Positions 31,868 to 35,121 of a DNA stretch of 35,121 nt are shown piece by piece; within the stretch, counting starts at the first letter, position 1, and each line of letters starts with the position of its first letter. The notes beneath the pieces are model-generated. The model saw only the letters and a program-made list of their open reading frames with translations, was not told the origin of the DNA and made no database searches. The DNA lies in contig JASKKI010000021.1 in assembly GCA_030154225.1 (NCBI GenBank), forward strand, positions 1 through 35,121, in the 5' to 3' direction. This DNA comes from Clostridia bacterium (lineage in GTDB: Bacteria; Bacillota; Peptococcia; Peptococcales; BICA1-8). Both the position numbers and the translations under genes were made by a program.

Positions 31868-32209
31868 ATGCCTTATATTTTAGCCTTATTAGGAATTGGT
31901 TCTGCAATAATTGCTTTTACCGTTTCCTGGCAGGTTAAACATGTAACTCCTGATTTCATATCAGTGGCTAAGTACAATTTTTTCATAATTCCTATATTAT
32001 TTATAGCTAATACATCTTTGGGGTTAGGTTTTATTAAAGGTCACCAACTTGTTAAGAATTTACCTTTGCTGATTGCTTCCCAAACCTTTATTTATTATTT
32101 GATGATAATTTTTTTCTCAATATATTTGGTAGAAGATAAAGTATCTTTTTACCGGGCTATAATAGCTTTTAGTTTAATGGCTTTTTCCATTTGGCTTTTA
32201 AAAAGCTGA
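31868..32209 (+). CDS. small integral membrane protein of unknown function
   Basis: A 113-residue hydrophobic protein with about four transmembrane segments (about 2-22, 35-52, 67-87 and 92-110), a single conserved-looking SWQVKHVTPDF loop after the first helix, and no catalytic motif. It resembles half of an EamA/SMR-type exporter in size and topology, but I would not assign it. The ATG follows GGAGGGAA. An 8-bp inverted repeat (31778-31785 and 31792-31799) lies upstream. It is a single-gene unit between pyk and glmS. Confidence 0.75.
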   Translation: MPYILALLGIGSAIIAFTVSWQVKHVTPDFISVAKYNFFIIPILFIANTSLGLGFIKGHQLVKNLPLLIASQTFIYYLMIIFFSIYLVEDKVSFYRAIIAFSLMAFSIWLLKS

Positions 32210-32227
32210 ATATGGTAAATTATTCCC

Positions 32228-32256
32228 TTGTTAACATTTATACAAAATAGTAAAAT
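32228..32256 (+). promoter_or_regulatory. candidate glmS promoter
   Basis: TTGTTA (32228-32233), a 17-base spacer and TAAAAT (32251-32256), about 140 bases before the ribozyme. Other AT-rich hexamers exist, so this is tentative. The gene-free stretch 32210-32610 holds this promoter, an AT-rich leader and the ribozyme. Confidence 0.4.
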
Positions 32257-32395
32257 TTATTTGTCTTTTGTGTAATTATTAAATGAAAGGAGGGTAGTTG
32301 AAAGCTTAATTTAATGTAACATTTTTTTAAAAACTAAATACAATAAGAATATCTTATTTTACAAAAAAACAGCACAAATTAAAATTAAACATTAA

Positions 32396-32596
32396 AGCGC
32401 CAGGACCACCAAAAACCTTAACCTCAGCCTGATCTAATTGATTATCCATTAAGCTAATGGGTGGTTGACGAGGATGGGAGTTTATCGAAAGATTCGGCGG
32501 ATGCTCCCCGGTCGCTGTATGACCGTAAAAGGTATCACAAAACCTGGAAGTAATTTCAGGCACAAAGGATACCGGATGCAGTTGTGCTGTGACTTA
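32396..32596 (+). ncRNA. glmS ribozyme (glucosamine-6-phosphate-activated self-cleaving riboswitch)
   Basis: The 5' end has A followed by GCGCC, the cleavage context, so the scissile bond would lie between A32396 and G32397. The conserved core is plain: GGTTGACGAGGATGGG (about 32462-32477), then TTATCGAAAGATTCGGCGGATG followed by CTCCCCGG, i.e. the pseudoknotted catalytic core around the sugar-binding pocket. Downstream come a GGTC/GACC stem (32509-32524), a long GGTATC/GATACC stem, and CACAAAGG. It ends just before the glmS ribosome binding site. In Bacillota, glucosamine-6-phosphate acts as cofactor in cleavage, and the cleaved mRNA is degraded by RNase J, giving feedback on glmS. Confidence 0.95.
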
Positions 32597-32610
32597 AGGA
32601 GGAATTTATT

Positions 32611-34434
32611 TTGTGTGGCATAGTTGGTTATATTGGTAAAAAGGAAGCCGCTCCAATTTTAATGGAAGGTTTACGTAAATTGGAGTACCGTGGTTATGAT
32701 TCCGCTGGAGTTGCAGTTCTTAAACATGATAAATTGCAGGTTGTTAAATCTGAAGGGAAATTATCATTTTTAGAAAGTAAGCTTCTTAGAAATAATCCTA
32801 CAGGAAATATTGGTATAGGACATACCCGTTGGGCTACCCATGGTAGACCATCGGACGAAAATTCCCATCCCCACACCAGTTGCTCTCAAGATTTTGCTGT
32901 TGTGCACAATGGTATTATTGAGAATTACCTGGAATTAAAAGAATGGCTCTTAGAGCAAGGGCATATTTTTTCTTCGGAAACTGATACAGAAGTAGTAGCC
33001 CACATGGTGGAGCATTACTATGAAGGTGACTTGGAAAAAGCCGTCAAAAGAACTTTAGAAAAAATACATGGTTCTTATGCCCTGGGAGTAATCTGTAAAA
33101 ATGAACCGGACAAAATTGTCGCAGCTAGAAAAGATAGCCCATTGGTAATTGGTATCGGTGAAGGAGAAAACTTTATTGCCTCAGATATACCCGCTATCCT
33201 TTCTCATACCAGAAAATGTTATTTAATCAATGATGGCGAAGTTTGTGTACTTACTCCGGAAACAATAACAATTTCTACCATTTCCGGGGAAATAATTAAT
33301 AAAGAAGTATTTCATGTTTCTTGGGATGCCGAGGCTGCTGAAAAAGGTGGCTACGAACACTTTATGCTCAAAGAGATTCATGAGCAGCCTGTTGCTTTCA
33401 GAAAAACTTTAAGTGGCCGAATTGTAGAAAATAAGGTTAAATTTGAAGATTTTAAATTATCGTTAAAAACCGTGAATAGTTGGAAAAAGGTTTATATTGT
33501 AGCCTGTGGAACCGCCTATCATGCTGGATTAATCGGTAAAGGAATATTTGAAAGCTTATTACGGATCCCTGTAGAAGTAGATATAGCTTCTGAATTCCGT
33601 TACCGGGAACCACTGGTTGATGAAGATACTCTGGTTATTGTTATCAGTCAATCCGGGGAAACGGCTGATACCCTAGCTGCTCTTAGGGAAGCCAAAAATA
33701 AAGGAGCTAGTGTTTTAGCCATTACTAATGTAGTGGGTAGCTCAATTGCCAGAGAAGCTGACTTTGTAGTTTATATATGGGCCGGTCCGGAAATTGCTGT
33801 AGCTTCAACTAAAGCATACACAACTATGCTGGTCGCCGAATATTTACTAGCCCTGTATCTAGGCCAATTAAAAGGAGTAGTTAGTGAAGCAGAAGCCAAG
33901 GTTATCATTGATGCTTTATATGCTCTACCTGAAGCAACTATTAGAATTTTAAGCGAAGAAAATAAATATAAAGAGATTGCTGAGAAATATAAAGATAAAA
34001 AGGATATTTTCTTTATCGGACGGGGCTTTGACTGGGCTGTAGCTTTGGAAGGTTCTTTAAAGCTTAAAGAAATTTCCTATATTCATGCTGAAGCTTATGC
34101 TGCCGGGGAATTAAAACACGGAACTTTAGCATTAATTACTGATGAAACTCCGGTTATTGCTTTATGTGTGCAAAAGAATACTTATGATAAAACCCTTTCC
34201 AATATTAAAGAAGTTAAAGCCAGGGATGCCGAGGTTTTAGCTATAGCAATCGAAGGAGATAAAGAAGTAAGTAAATATGTAGATGATGTAATAGAAATTC
34301 CTGATATTTATAACTTTGTAGCACCTGTACTTACAGTAATTCCATTACAGTTAATATCATATTATACAGCGAAAGCCCGGGGCTGTAACGTAGATCAACC
34401 GAGGAACCTTGCGAAATCAGTAACTGTGGAGTAG
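32611..34434 (+). CDS. glmS: glutamine--fructose-6-phosphate aminotransferase (isomerizing)
   Basis: A 607-residue enzyme making glucosamine 6-phosphate, the entry to peptidoglycan amino sugars. The N-terminal glutaminase starts MCGIVGYIG, whose Cys2 becomes the catalytic N-terminal cysteine, with HTRWATHG and HNGIIENY motifs. Two SIS domains follow (about 285-425 and 455-600), with CGTAYHAG, ISQSGETADTLAAL and the closing C-terminal DQPRNLAKSVTVE. The start is TTG 32611, with AAGGAGGA ten bases upstream; the next codon is TGT, as required. Its leader contains the glmS ribozyme, so it is feedback-controlled by its own product. Confidence 0.98.
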   Translation: MCGIVGYIGKKEAAPILMEGLRKLEYRGYDSAGVAVLKHDKLQVVKSEGKLSFLESKLLRNNPTGNIGIGHTRWATHGRPSDENSHPHTSCSQDFAVVHNGIIENYLELKEWLLEQGHIFSSETDTEVVAHMVEHYYEGDLEKAVKRTLEKIHGSYALGVICKNEPDKIVAARKDSPLVIGIGEGENFIASDIPAILSHTRKCYLINDGEVCVLTPETITISTISGEIINKEVFHVSWDAEAAEKGGYEHFMLKEIHEQPVAFRKTLSGRIVENKVKFEDFKLSLKTVNSWKKVYIVACGTAYHAGLIGKGIFESLLRIPVEVDIASEFRYREPLVDEDTLVIVISQSGETADTLAALREAKNKGASVLAITNVVGSSIAREADFVVYIWAGPEIAVASTKAYTTMLVAEYLLALYLGQLKGVVSEAEAKVIIDALYALPEATIRILSEENKYKEIAEKYKDKKDIFFIGRGFDWAVALEGSLKLKEISYIHAEAYAAGELKHGTLALITDETPVIALCVQKNTYDKTLSNIKEVKARDAEVLAIAIEGDKEVSKYVDDVIEIPDIYNFVAPVLTVIPLQLISYYTAKARGCNVDQPRNLAKSVTVE

Positions 34435-34486
34435 GATAGGGATTGTTATTAAGTGTCGTTGTCCAATGATAATAAACTCTGGTGAC

Positions 34487-34527
34487 TAATAAAAAAGTCG
34501 TGTGATAATAATAAAAAAGTTTTGTGA
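34487..34527 (+). repeat. two tandem 19-bp direct repeats after glmS
   Basis: Copies at 34487-34505 and 34509-34527 follow the pattern TAATAAAAAAGTNNTGTGA with two differences and a 22-bp period. A weaker third copy may precede them. The gene-free stretch 34435-34899 also holds the glmS terminator and a C-rich segment (about 34580-34760) in which I see no gene. Confidence 0.6.
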
Positions 34528-34577
34528 AACCCGTGAGGTGTAATCAGGAGAGATCTGTTTACCTTCACGGGTTTTTC
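34526..34577 (+). terminator. terminator after glmS
   Basis: Arms around AAACCCGTGAGGT (34528-34540) and ACCTTCACGGGTTT (34561-34574), with one bulged base, a 20-base loop and a 3' TTTTT. It overlaps the end of the second direct repeat. Confidence 0.8.
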
Positions 34578-34856
34578 GCCTCCAAGGAACGATCCGAAGT
34601 TGTAATCAACCCCCCTCCTAACCCATCCAATGCCTTATTTCACCTGCGTTTGACCGACCACTCCTCCTAACAAAGAAAAATAATTAAATAAATAAGATAA
34701 ATAACCCCCTCAGAACAGGAATACACCAGCGTGCTTGTCACAAAACTTTATTATGATTCAACACCTGTAGTTTAGTGAGAAAGAAAAGGTTGGAAATTTT
34801 ACAACAGAAAAGATAACCCCAAAGGTTTGTAAAAATTTTTTTTACAAATCGTATCT

Positions 34857-34900
34857 TTTTTTACACTTTTGGTGTATAATAAAGTAGGAGGTGTAAAAAA
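34857..34900 (+). promoter_or_regulatory. inverted repeats around the promoter and RBS of the last gene, possible operator
   Basis: TTTTTTACAC (34857-34866) is the exact reverse complement of GTGTAAAAAA (34891-34900), and TACAC/GTGTA (34862-34866 and 34872-34876) forms a smaller repeat. A TATAAT (34875-34880) lies between the arms, and the right arm overlaps the ribosome binding site. Such repeats often serve autoregulation of an HTH protein. Confidence 0.45.
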
Positions 34901-35121
34901 TGACTATGGAATTATTATTTGAAAATAGAAAATTAATAGGTGAAAATATTTTAAACATTATTAAAGATAACGGATATACAAAGTTTTCCTTCTCAAGGCT
35001 TACTAATATTTCAAGACCTACTTTGGATAAATTAATTAAAGGAGAAGTCGACAGCCTTGCTACATTCAAAACCCATATTCAAAAGATTTTGGACAGCCAG
35101 AATATGGATGAAGAACAACTA
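34900..35121 (+). CDS. HTH-type regulator, partial (cut by the window end)
   Basis: At least 74 codons are open to the window end. The ATG at 34900 has AGGAGG eight bases upstream. Residues about 15-60 (ILNIIKDNGYTKFSFSRLTN, then ISRPTLDKLIKGE) follow the Cro/C1 (XRE) helix-turn-helix pattern, with ISRPTLDKLIKG as the likely recognition helix. The rest of the protein lies outside. The gene has its own candidate promoter after a C-rich, gene-free gap. It could be the first gene of a different module. Confidence 0.75.
   Translation, partial: MTMELLFENRKLIGENILNIIKDNGYTKFSFSRLTNISRPTLDKLIKGEVDSLATFKTHIQKILDSQNMDEEQL

Noticed and set aside
32287-32310. GGAGG followed by a TTG, a possible leader peptide before glmS
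   Set aside because: The frame stops after three codons and lies in the AT-rich leader upstream of the ribozyme. Not enough to call.
32354-32563. Minus-strand open frame across the region before glmS
   Set aside because: It coincides with the glmS ribozyme, whose RNA core is conserved on the plus strand. No coding evidence.
34580-34760. Possible minus-strand genes suggested by two TAGGAGG-like sites in the C-rich gap
   Set aside because: Neither is followed by an open frame longer than a few codons.

Overview
The window comes from a low-GC, endospore-forming member of the Bacillota (Firmicutes). This is supported by an alpha/beta-type small acid-soluble spore protein gene (21030), the sporulation membrane genes ytrH/ytrI beside dnaE and ytoI (a neighbourhood also known from Bacillus), a TRAP (mtrB) gene, a glmS ribozyme, strong GGAGG ribosome binding sites and many TTG/GTG starts. 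A polyferredoxin-type protein and the lack of respiratory genes are compatible with an anaerobic, Clostridia-like organism, but that is inference. I do not name a species.

About 1-21 kb is accessory metabolism. It opens with two co-directional genes of unknown function (a 2x[4Fe-4S] protein and a Cys-rich partner). They are followed by a complete tripartite tricarboxylate transporter (tctC-tctB-tctA), a FadR-type GntR regulator and an aldolase that resembles 4-hydroxy-2-oxoglutarate aldolase: a likely uptake-plus-catabolism cluster for a carboxylate or hydroxy acid. Next is a cadmium/zinc efflux ATPase and its CadC-type repressor, with matching TGAA-N6-TTCA operators at both promoters. Then comes a fold-III PLP enzyme (D-serine/D-hydroxyaspartate dehydratase or D-threonine aldolase family) behind a 32-bp perfect palindrome, a deleted remnant of an ornithine cyclodeaminase-type gene, and an FMN glutamate-synthase-like protein lacking the usual glutamate synthase Fe-S cysteines.

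On the minus strand (13.1-18.7 kb) lie a NitT/TauT-type ABC importer with a small HTH-like protein, an aminotransferase next to an HcxA-like 2-hydroxyacid dehydrogenase, and a DUF378 membrane protein. On the plus strand follow a sodium:solute symporter and a short ProC-like NAD(P)-binding protein.

From 21 kb onward the content is core: ssp, ytoI, ytrI/ytrH (minus strand), dnaE, a PgpA/YutG-type gene, coaD overlapping mtrB, a DUF2007 protein, pfkA-pyk, a small membrane protein, and glmS preceded by its self-cleaving ribozyme. The window ends in a C-rich gene-free gap and the start of an HTH regulator cut by the window edge.

Regulatory RNA and DNA structures are unusually readable here: factor-independent terminators close most transcription units, and intra-operon hairpins follow the solute-binding-protein gene in both transport operons. 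The glmS ribozyme cleavage site can be placed. I saw no tRNA, rRNA, CRISPR array, insertion sequence or prophage module.
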